A stretch of DNA of 64,000 nucleotides, taken from Betaproteobacteria bacterium. GTDB taxonomy: Bacteria > Pseudomonadota > Gammaproteobacteria > Burkholderiales > SG8-39. The notes under the pieces were generated by a model. It worked only from the letters and a program-made list of their open reading frames with translations. It was not told the DNA's origin and ran no database searches. This document shows positions 35,137 to 45,539 of this stretch, piece by piece; the stretch's first letter is position 1; every line of letters starts with the position of its first letter. Position numbers and translations under genes: made by a program. The stretch lies in contig JADJPT010000014.1 in assembly GCA_016713125.1 (NCBI GenBank), positions 62,001 to 126,000 of the forward strand. Direction: 5' to 3'.

Positions 35137-36141
35137 TCAGGAAGCGAGCCGCGCCGCCAGCGCGTAATACAACGGAATGCCCAGCACCACGTTGAACGGG
35201 AAGGTGATGCCCAGCGAGAGCGTGAGGTAGAAGGACGGGTTGGCCTCGGGAATGGCCAGGCGCACCGCCGGCGGCACCGCGATGTACGAGGCGCTGGCGC
35301 CGAGCACCGCGACCAGCAGCGTGCCGCCCGGCCCGTACCCCAGCCAGGCGTGGCCGACGGCCAGCCCGATCGCCCCGCCCAGCAGCGGCATGCCGATGCC
35401 GAACGCGGCCAGTCGCAGGCCCACGGCGCGGAACTCGGCCAGGCGACGCGCCGCCTCCAGGCCCATCTCGAGCAGGAACAGGCACAGCGCGCCCATGAAC
35501 ACGCCTTCGAAGAACGGCTTCACCGAGGCGTAGCTGCGCTCGGTGATCAGCGCGCCGATCGCCATGCTGCCGAGCAGCAGCAGCACGCTGCCGTGCGTGA
35601 AGGCGTCGGCCAGCAGGCCGCGCATGCCGGCCAACGGACCATGCGCGCCGGCCGCGCCGGCGGGCGGCGGCTTGCGCTGCGGCTCGCTGCGCCGTGCGTA
35701 CTGCGCCAGCAGCAGCGCCACCAGGATGGCCGGCGACTCCATCACCGCCAGCATCACCACCGTGGTCCCCTCGTAGGGCAGCTCGCGCGCCTGCAGCCAG
35801 GCCACCGCGGCGAGGAAGGTGCCGGCGCTGACCGAACCGTAGTGCGCGGCGATGGCCGCGGCGTTGTAGCGGTCGAGGCGGCAGAGCCGGCGCAGCAGCG
35901 CGTAGCCGATCAGCGGCAGGCCGAAGCCGAGCAGCGCGGCGGCCAGCACGGCATGCAGGGCCGTGCCCAGCGCGGCCTGCCCCAGTTCCGCGCCGCCGTG
36001 CAGGCCGATGCCGGCCAGCAGGTAGATCGACAGGGCCTTGGACGCCTCGCCGGGAAACTTGAAATCCGAACCGACCAGCTGCATGAACACGCCGAGCGCG
36101 AAGAACAGCACCGGCGCGACCAGCAGGCTGGACAGGTCCAT
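35137..36141 (-). CDS. sbtA: SbtA family sodium-dependent bicarbonate transporter
   Basis: This 334-residue inner-membrane protein has about 10 transmembrane helices and the SbtA/DUF897 family organisation. It has LGVFMQLVGSDFKFPGEASKALSIYLLAGIGLHGGAEL and AHYGSVSAGTFLAAVAWL near the first half, and GASASYIAVPPAVRLAIPEANP in the second. The last contains the family's C-terminal core motif. Named members are high-affinity Na+/HCO3- symporters. In a non-photosynthetic host the likely role is supplying bicarbonate to carboxylases. Its start is 4 bp before the MFS stop. Confidence 0.85.
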   Translation of the reverse strand: MDLSSLLVAPVLFFALGVFMQLVGSDFKFPGEASKALSIYLLAGIGLHGGAELGQAALGTALHAVLAAALLGFGLPLIGYALLRRLCRLDRYNAAAIAAHYGSVSAGTFLAAVAWLQARELPYEGTTVVMLAVMESPAILVALLLAQYARRSEPQRKPPPAGAAGAHGPLAGMRGLLADAFTHGSVLLLLGSMAIGALITERSYASVKPFFEGVFMGALCLFLLEMGLEAARRLAEFRAVGLRLAAFGIGMPLLGGAIGLAVGHAWLGYGPGGTLLVAVLGASASYIAVPPAVRLAIPEANPSFYLTLSLGITFPFNVVLGIPLYYALAARLAS

Positions 36142-36145
36142 TGCG

Positions 36146-37348
36146 CTAGGCGTTGCGCTTCGCCGGCAGGCGCAGCACGGTCAGGATGGTGATGGCGATC
36201 ACCGCCACGGCGGTGAAGAACACCGCACGCGGGCTGTCGATGTCCATCAGCCAGCCGAAGTACACGGGTGCCACGATGGAGCCCAGGTCGAGGCCCGAAT
36301 AAACGAAGCCGTACACCGCGCCGGCCGAACCCGGCGGCGTGGTCTTGCGCACGATCAGGTCGCGCGAAGGCTGGGTCATGCCGCTGGCGAAGCCGGCGAT
36401 GGCGAACAGCACCGGCAGCAGGGTGCCCGGCAGCCAGACCAGCGCCACCACCAGCATGGCCAGGGCGCTCACCGCCATGCCGCCGGCCGCGACGCGCTCG
36501 GGCGGGATGCCCTTGCCGGCGATGAAGCCGCCGGTGAAGATGCCGGCCGCCCCGCCCAGCATGTAGGCGGTCAGCGTGCTCGAGGCCAGCGCCGCCGAGA
36601 TCCCGTAGGTGGCGATCATCGGCGAGCCGCCGAAGGTCTGCACGGCGATGCACACGATGCCGCGCAGCACGAAATACGCGAAGCACATCAGCACCGGCGC
36701 GGACAGCAGGCGCTGCACGTCCTCGCGCACGTTGCGCGGCTTGCCGTCGGCGCGCGCGTGGCTGACCGGCACCTCGATCCAGTCGCGGCCGATGAAGGCC
36801 ATCGCCACCACCACGGCGCCCAGCGCCGCCCCGGCGAGCAGGGCCGCGTTCCAGCCCCACACCGAGGCCACCGCCACGCTGAAGATGGGCGTCAGCGCAT
36901 AGCCGAAGTTGCCGGCGATGCTGTGCGTGCTGTAGGCGTGGCCGATGCGCACCGGATTGACGCGCGCATTGAGGATCGCCAGGTCGCTGGGATGGAACAC
37001 GCTGTTGCCCAGGCCGCCGACCACCGCCGCGACGATCAGCATGGCGTAGTTCTGCGCCAGGCCGGCGATCAGCGCGCCGAGCACGCACAGCACCAGGCCC
37101 GCGGTCAGCACGCGGCGCGCGCCGAAGCGGTCCACCGCGAAGCCGGCCAGGGTCTGGCACACGCCGGACACCGCGTAGAAGATGCCGGTGGTCAGGCCCA
37201 GCGCCGCGTAGCTGACGCCGAGGTCGTCCTTGATGATCGGGAACAGCGGCGCGACGTTGAGCTGCAGGAAGTGCGACAGCGCGTGCGCCACCGACACCAG
37301 GCTGATGGTGCGCGCATCGGCGCGCAGCGTGCCGGCCTGGGCGCTCAT
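36146..37348 (-). CDS. MFS transporter (Fsr/YfcJ-like)
   Basis: This 400-residue MFS protein has 12 predicted transmembrane segments. It has SVAHALSHFLQLNVAPLFPII at the N-terminus and the motif A equivalent GFAVDRFGARRVL. The halves are joined by a central loop (about 195-210). The family resembles fosmidomycin-resistance (Fsr) type exporters. The ATG at 37348 overlaps the natural stop of the upstream hydrolase (ATGA). In the raw sequence the two are read through in one frame only because of an indel in the hydrolase (see that entry). It is followed by sbtA after 4 bp. Confidence 0.82.
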   Translation of the reverse strand: MSAQAGTLRADARTISLVSVAHALSHFLQLNVAPLFPIIKDDLGVSYAALGLTTGIFYAVSGVCQTLAGFAVDRFGARRVLTAGLVLCVLGALIAGLAQNYAMLIVAAVVGGLGNSVFHPSDLAILNARVNPVRIGHAYSTHSIAGNFGYALTPIFSVAVASVWGWNAALLAGAALGAVVVAMAFIGRDWIEVPVSHARADGKPRNVREDVQRLLSAPVLMCFAYFVLRGIVCIAVQTFGGSPMIATYGISAALASSTLTAYMLGGAAGIFTGGFIAGKGIPPERVAAGGMAVSALAMLVVALVWLPGTLLPVLFAIAGFASGMTQPSRDLIVRKTTPPGSAGAVYGFVYSGLDLGSIVAPVYFGWLMDIDSPRAVFFTAVAVIAITILTVLRLPAKRNA

Positions 37349-38122
37349 GCCGGGACCTCGCAGACCTGCCCGACGAAGCGCCACCGCCGCCAGCGTCTTC
37401 TCGGGCTGCTCGCGAAACGGCGTGTGTGCGCAGTCCTCGAGCTTCAGCAGTTCGCAGGGTCCGCCGACTTTCGCCGCGATCGAATCAAGATGTGCCATGG
37501 TGCCGTATGCGTCCTCGTAGCCCTGTATCGCCAGCACCGGACAGCGTATGCCGGGCAGATAGTCCTCGATGTTCCAATCCCGGAACGCGGGCGAAAGCCA
37601 GACGTCGTTCCAGCCGTAGAAGGTCTTTGCCGCGTCGCGATGGTACTTGCCCAGGCGCGCCGGCAGGTCGGTGGTCTCGAAGGCCTGCTTTGCGGCGAGG
37701 ATGCCTTCGATGTTCTTGTCCTCGAACAGCACGTGCGGGGCCATCACCGCCACGCCGCGCACCTCGCCCGCCCACTGCGGGCTGCCGGCATGGATCAAAG
37801 CGATCGAGGCGCCGTCGCTGTGGCCGATCAGGATCGGCCGCGCGATGCCCAGGCTGCCCAGCAGTTCGGGCAGCGCCTGCTGCGCCTCGGCGTGCATGAA
37901 ATCGACCGCGCGCGGCGCCTCGAGCACGTCGGACTGACCGTAGCCATAGCGCGCGTACAGCAGCGCGGAGCAGCCGGTGGCCGCCACCAGCTTGTGCGGA
38001 AAATCGCGCCACTGCCCGATCGAGCCCAGGCCCTCGTGCAGGAACACCATCGCCGGTCTGGCCGGATCGGCTTCGATGCGCTGGTACTCGAGATTGCGGC
38101 CGGCGGCGGTGACGAACGGCAT
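37345..38122 (-). CDS. Alpha/beta hydrolase, frameshifted near its end
   Basis: This protein of about 258 residues starts MPFVTAAGRNLEYQRIE. It has an oxyanion region FLHEGLGSIGQWRDFP, the nucleophile elbow LIGHSDGAS with its Ser, and the catalytic His in LEDCAHTPFREQPEKT, a layout like MhpC/DhmA-type hydrolases. After LAAVA the frame slips. One base removed at about 37380 restores FVGQVCEVPA and a TGA that overlaps the MFS start. Without that correction the gene appears fused to the MFS transporter. The substrate is unknown. Confidence 0.8.
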
Positions 38123-38229
38123 GGATCAGCTGGAGGAAAAACGGCGCCCAGAATATCACGCGCACAGCAGCCATATCCCCTCTGCGCGTGGGCGTTTCGC
38201 CCGCCTCCCGCCAGGCCGGATAATGCGCG

Positions 38230-39220
38230 ATGCGCGCCACCGCCTACCTGATCCTCGCCGCCACGCTGGTGCTCTGGTCGGGCAACTGGATCGTGGCGCG
38301 CGCGGTGCGCGACGACGTTTCGCCCGGCATCGCCACCTTCGCGCGCCTGGTCATCGTGGTGCTGGTGCTGCTGCCCCTGGCCTGGAAGGACCTGCTGCCG
38401 CGCCTGCGCGCGCTCCGGGCGCGCGACCGCGCCGTGCTGGCCGGGCTGGGCCTCGCCGGCGGCGGCGTGCACCTGGCCATGCAGTGGCTGGGCCTGCACT
38501 ACACCACCGCCACCAGCGGCACGCTTTACCTGTCGACCTCGCCGATCTTCATCCTGCTGATGGCCGGCATGTTCCTCGGGGAACGCATCGTCGCGCTGCA
38601 GTGGGCGGGCGTGGGCATCTCCTTCGCCGGCGTCGCGCTGATCGCCGCGCAGGGCGATCCGGGCGCGCTGGCGGCGCTGTCCTTCAACCGCGGCGACCTG
38701 CTGGCGGTGGGTTCGATGGCCATGTGGTCGGCCTACACCATCCTGCTGCGCAAGCGGCGCGATGCGCTGAACACCGTGCAGCTGCTGCTGGTGGTGTGCA
38801 GCCTGGGCATGCTGTTCATGGCCCCCTGGCTGCTGTGGGAACTGAGCGGCGCCGGGCGCGCGCAACCTGCCGGCGGGCGTGCTGGCCGTGCTGTACTCGG
38901 CCATCGGCTCGCTGCTGCTCGCCTACGCCGGCTGGAGCTACGTGGTCACGCGCCTGGGCGCGGCGCGCGCCGGCGCCACCATGCACCTGATGCCGGCCAT
39001 CGCGGTGCTGATGTCGGCGGTGTTCCTGGCCGAACGGCCGCAGTGGTTCCATTTCGCCGGCATCGCGCTGATCCTGGCCGGCGGGGCTCTCGTCCTGGGC
39101 GGGCCGGCAAGGCGAACAGCCCGCCCTGAGGCCCCTTTCGTCCCGATCGAGTTGTCGGATCTGACGACGACATTGACACGTAAGCCGCTCTGGGAGCGGA
39201 CTTTGCCAAGGCAAAGTTGA
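38230..39220 (+). CDS. EamA family (DMT) exporter, frameshifted
   Basis: A 10-helix drug/metabolite transporter split into two frames. The first part starts MRATAYLILAATLVLWSGNW and contains the first EamA repeat, including LYLSTSPIFILLMAGMFLGE. It breaks at about 38868, in a GCGCGCGC stretch, where one extra base would explain the change. The second repeat continues as VLAVLYSAIGSLLLAYAGWSYV with MPAIAVLMSAVFLAE. The exact C-terminus is unclear because the final frame runs 70 or so bases beyond the last helix. Export of amino acids or metabolites is typical for the family. Confidence 0.8.
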
Positions 39221-39293
39221 ACTTTCTGCCCGCGGCCACGGCGCGGATGCGCGCACCGGCCGAGCCGCCGGCGCGCGCAGTTATACTGCCCGC

Positions 39294-42200
39294 GTGAGCT
39301 CGCCCGCCGCCCCCGACCCCAGCGAACCGAACCCGGCCCTGGAGGCTTTCATCGCCCGCTGGCAGGACGCCGGCGGCAGCGAACTGGCCAACTACGGCTT
39401 GTTCATCACCCAGCTTTGCGCGGCGCTCGACCTGCCCGAACCCGAGCCGGCCGGCGTGGACACCCGCGACAACGCCTACGTGTTCCAGCGCCGGGTGATC
39501 TTCAGGCACGGCGACGGCGAGCAATCGTCCGGCTACCTCGACCTGTACCGGCGCGGCGCCTTCGTGCTGGAAGCCAAGAAGCTGCGCCAGACGGGCAAGG
39601 CCTTCGACGACGCCATGCTGCGCGCGCGCAGCCAGGCCGAACAGTACGCGCGCGCCCTGCCCGCCGCCGAAGGGCGCCCGCCGTTCCTGGTGGTGCTCGA
39701 CGTCGGCCATGCTTTCGAGCTGTACGCCGAGTTCAGCCGCTCCGGGGCCACCTACACGCCCTACCCCGACCCGCGCTCGCACCGCTTCAAGCTCGAAGAC
39801 CTGCGCCGGCCCGAAGTCCGCGAGCGCCTGCGCCAGGTCTGGCTCGACCCGCTCGCGCTCGACCCTGCGCGGCGCTCGGCCCGGGTGACCCGCGACATCG
39901 CCGCGCAACTGGCGCTGATCGCCAAGGCGCTGGAGTCCTCGGGGCACGCCCCGCAGGCCGTGGCCGGCTTCCTGACCCGCGCGCTGTTCTCGATGTTCGC
40001 GGAAGACGTCGGCCTGCTGCCCAGGCGCGCCTTCGTCGACCTGCTGGAAACCCTCAAGGACAACCCCGCGCAGTTCGTGCCGCTGGTGGGCGAGTTGTGG
40101 AAGGCGATGGACAGCGGCGCGTTTTCGGTGCCATCCGCCAGGACGTGCTGCGCTTCAACGGCAAGCTGTTCCGCGACGCGCAGGTGCTGCCGCTGACCGC
40201 GACCAGATCGCCCTGCTGCTGGAGGCGGCGCGCTTCAACTGGCGCCACGTCGAGCCCGCCATCTTCGGCACCCTGCTGGAACGCGCCCTCGATCCGCGGG
40301 AGCGCCACGCCCTGGGTGCCCACTACACCCCGCGCGCCTACGTCGAGCGCCTGGTGCTGCCCACGGTGATCGAGCCGCTGCGCGACGACTGGTCCGACGC
40401 CCAGGCCGCCGCGCTGCTGCTGGCCGCCGAAGGCAGGCCGGCGGAGGCGCGCGAGGCCGTGCACGCCTTCCACCGCCGCCTGTGCGAAGTGCGCGTGCTC
40501 GACCCGGCCTGCGGCTCGGGCAACTTCCTGTACGTGACGCTGGAACACATGAAGCGCCTCGAAGGCGAGGTGTTCCTGCAACTGCAGGCCCTCGGCGAGG
40601 CGCAGGAGCGCTTCGAGACCGAAGGCAACACCGTCGACCCGCACCAGTTGCTGGGCATCGAACTCAACCCGCGCGCAGCGGCCATCGCCGAGCTGGTGCT
40701 GTGGATCGGCTACCTGCAGTGGCACTTCCGCACGCGCGGCAACGCCAACCCGCCGCAGCCGGTGCTGCGCGACTTCAGGAACATCGAACACCGCGACGCC
40801 GTGCTGGCCTGCGAGCGCGTCGAATTCGTCATACCGACGAACGCGGCGTGCCGGTCACCCGCTGGGACGGCAAGACCTTCAAAAAGCACCCGGTGACCGG
40901 CGAGGACGTGCCCGACGAGGCGGCGCGCATGCCGCTGGAACGCTATGTCAACCCGCGCAAGGCCGAGTGGCCCGCGGCGGATTTCATCGTCGGCAATCCG
41001 CCCTTCATCGGCGCCGGCCCGATGCGCGCTGCGCTGGGCGACGGTTGGTGCAGCGCTGCGCGGCGTCTGGAAGGACGCCCGAATCGAGCCGACCTGGTGA
41101 TGTACTGGTGGAACAAGGCGGCGGAGCTTGCGCGCGCAGGTGCGATCCGCCGCTTCGGCCTGATCACCACCAACAGCCTGCGGCAGACCTTCAACCGCCG
41201 AGTGATCGAACGACATCTGTCCGCCAAGCCGCCGCTGTCTCTGAGATTCGCCATTCCCGACCATCCGTGGGTGGACAGTGCGGACGGCGCTGCGGTGCGC
41301 ATTGCGATGACCGTGGCTGAAGTGGGAATCGCCAACGGCCGACTTCTGACCGTCTCCGACGAGCACGACGGAGGCGAAGATGCCATGGTCGTGGAACTGC
41401 GCGAGGCGGCAGGGCTCCTTCATGCGGACCTGCGCACTGGTGCCAACGTGGCGGCCGCTGTGGCGTTGCGTGCAAATGCCGGCCTCAGTTCGCCGGGTGT
41501 GAAGCTGCATGGTGCGGGCTTCATCGTCACGCCGCAGCAGGCCGCCGAGTTGGGCCTGGGACGTGTAGCAGGTATGGAACGACACATCCGGCTCTACCGT
41601 AACGGGCGCGACCTGACGGACCGGCCGCGCGATGCCATGGTGATCGATCTGCACGGATTGACCGCCGAAGAAGTGCGGCAGCGCTTTCCTTCCGTGTATC
41701 AATGGACGCTGGAGCACGTCAAACCCGAGCGCGATCAGAACATGCGAGCGAGCTACCGGGATAAGTGGTGGATATTTGGAGAGCCGCGCAAGGATCTGCG
41801 CCCGGCTATTGCCAAACTGCCGCGCTTCATCGCCACCGTCGAGACCGCCAAGCACCGCACCTTCCAATTCCTTGACGCCAGCATCCTCCCCGACAATATG
41901 CTCATCGCCATCGCCATGGACAACGCATATGTCCTCGGAGTGCTAACCGCCAATGCGCACATCGCGTGGGCGCTGGCCACTGGAGGTCGGCTCGGGGTTG
42001 GAAACGACCCCCGCTACAACAAAACCCGCTGCTTCGAAACCTTCCCCTTTCCCCTCGCCTCCCCGGCACAGCAGGCGCGCATCGCCGATCTCGCCGAACA
42101 ACTCGACGCCCACCGCAAGCGCCAGCAGGCGGCGCACGCCGAGCTCACGCTCACCGGCATGTACAACGTCCTGGAAAAACTGAAAACCGGCGAAGCGCTG

Positions 42201-42807
42201 AACGCGAAGGACAGGATCATCCACGCGCACGGCCTGGTCTCGGTGCTGAAGCAGTTGTACCGACGAACTCTGATCTGGCGGTGCTCGACGCCTACGGCTG
42301 GAACGACCTCGCGCCGCTCATGCAGGCGGTGAACGGCAACGCCGCGCCGGGCGATTCGGCCAACCCGGCGAACCGCGACGACGCCAGGCGTGCATTGGAC
42401 GAGGCGCTGCTCGAACGCCTGGTGGCGCTGAACGCCGAGCGCGCCGCCGAGGAGGCCGCCGGCACGGTGCGCTGGCTGCGGCCCGCCTTCCAGCAGGCGC
42501 TGGCGGGGGCAAGTGCCGCACCGGCCCCGCGCCAAGGCAGGCTGGTGCCCGAGCCGGACGCGCCGGAACCGGCCGGCGGCGTCGGCCCCGCGCCCGCGCG
42601 CCAGCCTGGCCGAAAGACCTGCCGGCGCAGTTGCGCGGCGTGGCCGACGCCCTCGCCCGCAGCCGCACCCCGCTGGACGAAGCCGCGCTGGCGGCCCTGT
42701 TCACCGGGCGCGGGCCCTGGAAGAAGCGCCTGCCGCAGTTGCTGGAAACCCTCGTGACCCTGGGCCGCGCGCGCCAGGTCGCGGGCGGCTTTGTCGCCGG
42801 CCACTAG
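39294..42807 (+). CDS. MmeI-like type IIL restriction-modification enzyme, at least five frameshifts
   Basis: A single-chain restriction-methylation protein of about 1,170 residues. The N-terminal nuclease motif D-x9-E-A-K lies at residues 83-95, the arrangement known from MmeI. SAM motif I is VLDPACGSGNFLY and the catalytic motif IV NPPF is in FIVGNPPFIGAG. A target-recognition half ends with an IS-like helix and TDRHxx-free tail. Frame shifts lie at about 40130, 40200, 40835, 42257 and 42606; each is a single-base change and the protein sense continues. GTG at 39294 is the start. If the shifts are real the gene is dead. Confidence 0.82.
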
Positions 42808-42857
42808 CCGGCGGCCGGTCGCCGAGGTTCGCCCGGAAATTCGCACGGAGATTCTTT

Positions 42858-42877
42858 AAGTATCGTTACAGATACTT
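42858..42877. promoter_or_regulatory. Palindrome upstream of hipB, probable autoregulatory operator
   Basis: AAGTATC (42858-42864) and GATACTT (42871-42877) form a perfect inverted repeat with a six-base spacer, 22 bp before the hipB start. The E. coli hip operator uses TATCC half-sites with a spacer of eight, so the TATC...GATA core here is similar. An AT-rich stretch follows that could hold the -10 region. Confidence 0.55.
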
Positions 42878-42899
42878 TTATGTTAATTTATATATTGTC

Positions 42900-43226
42900 A
42901 TGAGCATACGTAAATCACCGAACCGGGTGACCTCCCCCTTGCCCTTCGAGGCCGAGGCGGCGGCACAGGCCTGGGGCCGGCGCGTGGCCATCGCCCGCAA
43001 GACCCGGCGCTGGACGCTGCGCGACCTGGCGGCCAAGGCCGGCATCGGGCCGAACACCGCCGTGCAGGTCGAGCGCGGCGACCCCCAGGTGGGTCTGGGC
43101 AACTGGCTGCGGGTGTTCTGGGCCCTCGACCTGCTCGATGAATTTTCCCGCGCCAGCCGCCTGAGCGGCGATTCCGTGGATGCCGAGCTCCTCGCCGAGC
43201 GCCTGCCGCAGCGGGTGCGGCGATGA
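42900..43226 (+). CDS. hipB: HipB-like antitoxin, helix-turn-helix
   Basis: This 108-residue protein has a Cro/C1-type helix-turn-helix at about residues 37-75, with WTLRDLAAKAGIGPNTAVQVERGDPQVGLGNWLRVFWALD. It should bind the palindrome upstream and neutralise HipA. The ATG at 42900 is the only start after the upstream gene that keeps the conserved region intact. It overlaps hipA by 4 bp (ATGA). Confidence 0.82.
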   Translation: MSIRKSPNRVTSPLPFEAEAAAQAWGRRVAIARKTRRWTLRDLAAKAGIGPNTAVQVERGDPQVGLGNWLRVFWALDLLDEFSRASRLSGDSVDAELLAERLPQRVRR

Positions 43227-44536
43227 TGCGCGAACCGGTGCTCGCCTGGCTGCCGGAGCAGGCCGAACCGGTCGCCGCCGGCACCTTCGCGCTGGACGAG
43301 GCGCGCCCTGCCGCACGCGGCGAATTCACCTACGGCAGCGACTTCCTCGCCCACCCCCTGGCCTACCCGCTCGACCCCGTTGCGCTGCCGCTGAGCCGCG
43401 CGCGCCAGCGCGAGACGCGCCAGGACGGCATCTTTGGCATCCTCCTCGATGCCGGTCCGGATGCCTGGGGCCGCCGCCTGCTCGAAGCCCGCCTAGGCCA
43501 TGCGCCCAGCCCGCTGGAAGCCCTGCTGCACGCGCGCGGCGACGGCGCCGGCAACCTGATGCTGGGCGCGTTGGCGGACCGGCTGCCGGCGCGGTTTCCC
43601 GCGCTCGCCGCGCTGGCGCCGGCGGCGCGCTATTTCGATGCCGTGCAGGCCGGCACGCCGTACGACGCGGGCCTGCACGACGCGCTGCGCGACGCGGGCC
43701 TGGACCGCCCGGGCACCAGCCTGGGCGGCATGAAGCCCAAGCTGACGGTGGCGATCGACGGCGAGCCCTGGATCGCCAAGTTCGCCGAGCGCGGCGAGAC
43801 GGCCTGGTCGGTGGAAGCCGAGCACGCCATGCTGGCCGGCGCCGCGGCGGCCGGCCTGCGCGCCTGCACCAGCCGGCTGCACCGCCTGGCCGACGACCGC
43901 GCGGTGCTGCTGGTCAAGCGCTTCGACCGCGCGCCGGCCCCCGCCGGCGGCATGGCGCGGCTGGGCTACGCCAGCGGCCATACCGTCCTGCAGTTGCCGG
44001 CCGACTACACCGGCACGCCGCGGCACTCCTACCTGAGCCTGGCCGACGAATTGCGGCGCTGGTGCGCCGACGCCGGTTACGACGCCCGCGAAGAACAGCG
44101 CGAGTTGTGGCGCCGGCTGGTGTTCAACGTGCTGATCGGCAACACCGACGACCACCCGCGCAACCACGGCCTGCTGCGCCACGCGCACGGCTGGCGACTG
44201 TCGCCGGCCTTCGATCTGGTGCCGCATGCCGGGGCCGCACGCATGGCGCAGGCCATGCCGTTCTGGCTGGACGAAGGCCGGCCCAGCGGAACCGCCTCGG
44301 CGCAGGGCCTGCTGGCCCATTGCGATCGCTTCGGCTATGCCTTCGAGGAAGCGCGCGACGCGCTGGGCGAGATGGCGCGCCAGGTGCGCGACGCGTGGCG
44401 CGACTGGATGGCCGCGGCCGGCATGCCTGCCGAGGCCATCGCGCGCCGCGCCTCGGCCTTCGGCCTGTGCGATGTGCTGCTGGAACAACTCGCCAGCGTC
44501 GTGCAGCCGCGCACGGGCCGGCGCGGAAGACGATAA
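43223..44536 (+). CDS. hipA: HipA-like serine/threonine kinase toxin
   Basis: HipA toxins phosphorylate targets such as glutamyl-tRNA synthetase and cause growth arrest. The 437-residue protein has the N-terminal subdomain-1 fold, SLGGMKPK at 166-173 (nucleotide loop), the catalytic NTDDHPRN at 307-314 and SPAFDLVP at 327-334 (metal-binding Asp). All are present, so the kinase is probably active. It lies directly downstream of hipB. Together with the RM gene it makes a small defence/addiction block. Confidence 0.88.
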   Translation: MMREPVLAWLPEQAEPVAAGTFALDEARPAARGEFTYGSDFLAHPLAYPLDPVALPLSRARQRETRQDGIFGILLDAGPDAWGRRLLEARLGHAPSPLEALLHARGDGAGNLMLGALADRLPARFPALAALAPAARYFDAVQAGTPYDAGLHDALRDAGLDRPGTSLGGMKPKLTVAIDGEPWIAKFAERGETAWSVEAEHAMLAGAAAAGLRACTSRLHRLADDRAVLLVKRFDRAPAPAGGMARLGYASGHTVLQLPADYTGTPRHSYLSLADELRRWCADAGYDAREEQRELWRRLVFNVLIGNTDDHPRNHGLLRHAHGWRLSPAFDLVPHAGAARMAQAMPFWLDEGRPSGTASAQGLLAHCDRFGYAFEEARDALGEMARQVRDAWRDWMAAAGMPAEAIARRASAFGLCDVLLEQLASVVQPRTGRRGRR

Positions 44537-44579
44537 TCGCCGGCAGGCATTGCCGAACCCACGCCGCACGGAGCACATC

Positions 44580-45512
44580 ATGCACTCCCACCGCCTCGAA
44601 GAATTCACCCACTCGCACGACTACGCGCGCGACAACGCGCAGGGCGAGGCGCGCACGCGCCGCGTGATCTGGCTGACCGCGGCCATGATGCTGGTCGAGA
44701 TCGTCGCTGGCACTGCGTATGCCTCGATGGCCCTGCTGGCCGACGGCTGGCACATGGCCACGCACGTGGCGGCCTTCGGCATCGCGCTGTTCGCCTACCG
44801 CTACGCGCGCGCGCATGCCGGCGACCCGCGCTACAGCTACGGCACCGGCAAGGTCGGCGTGCTGGGCGGCTTCGCCAGCGCGGTGGCGCTGGGCGTGGTG
44901 GCTATGATGATGGCGCTGGAATCGGCGCTGCGACTGATCGAACCGCAGGCGGTGCGTTTCGACGAAGCCCTGGCGGTGGCCGTGCTCGGCCTGCTGGTGA
45001 ACCTGGCCAGCGGCTGGATGCTGCGCGACACGCACGCCCACGACCACGATCACGACCATGGGCACGCGCAAGACCACAACCTGCGCGCCGCCTACCTGCA
45101 CGTGCTGGCCGACGCCCTGACCTCGGTGTTCGCCATCGCCGCCCTGGTGGCCGGCAGGTTCACCGGCTGGGTCTGGCTGGATCCGGCCATGGGCCTGCTG
45201 GGCGCCGTCGTCATCGCGCGCTGGTCCTGGGGCCTGGTGCGCGAGACCGGCCCGATCCTGCTCGACGGCGCGGTCGACGCCTCGACCACCGGTGCGGTGC
45301 GCGCGGCCATCGAAGCCGACGCCGACAACAAGGTCGCCGACCTGCACCTGTGGCACGTGGGACCCGCCCACTACGCGGTGACCGTGGCCCTGGTCACCCA
45401 CCAGCCGCGCGAACCGGCGTACTACAAGTCGCTGCTGGAGGGCATCCCCGGGCTGGCGCACGTGATCGTCGAGGTCAATCTGTGCCCGGAGCATGACGCT
45501 GGCGCCGCCTGA
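44580..45512 (+). CDS. dmeF: Cation diffusion facilitator, DmeF-like
   Basis: This 310-residue inner-membrane exporter has six predicted helices. The metal-site features are HSH at the N-terminus (HSHRLEEFTHSHDYA), a cytoplasmic His/Asp-rich loop HDHDHDHGHAQDH (about residues 152-165) and ADGWHMATHVAAF, the transport-site motif. These match DmeF-type Co/Ni/Zn exporters. GGAG lies shortly before the ATG at 44580. The following gene is an ArsR-family regulator, but whether it controls this exporter is not shown by sequence. Confidence 0.85.
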   Translation: MHSHRLEEFTHSHDYARDNAQGEARTRRVIWLTAAMMLVEIVAGTAYASMALLADGWHMATHVAAFGIALFAYRYARAHAGDPRYSYGTGKVGVLGGFASAVALGVVAMMMALESALRLIEPQAVRFDEALAVAVLGLLVNLASGWMLRDTHAHDHDHDHGHAQDHNLRAAYLHVLADALTSVFAIAALVAGRFTGWVWLDPAMGLLGAVVIARWSWGLVRETGPILLDGAVDASTTGAVRAAIEADADNKVADLHLWHVGPAHYAVTVALVTHQPREPAYYKSLLEGIPGLAHVIVEVNLCPEHDAGAA

Positions 45513-45539
45513 TTCCCGGATTTGTTCCACATTCGCATT

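Noticed and set aside
36146..38122. A single 658-residue alpha/beta hydrolase-MFS fusion protein
   Set aside because: One base removed near 37380 restores the hydrolase ending FVGQVCEVPA with a stop that overlaps the MFS ATG. Two genes with an indel is more likely than a real fusion.
39199..39220. A terminator after the EamA gene (palindromic CTTTGCC/GGCAAAG)
   Set aside because: The loop is only two bases and no T run follows, so it is unlikely to terminate transcription.
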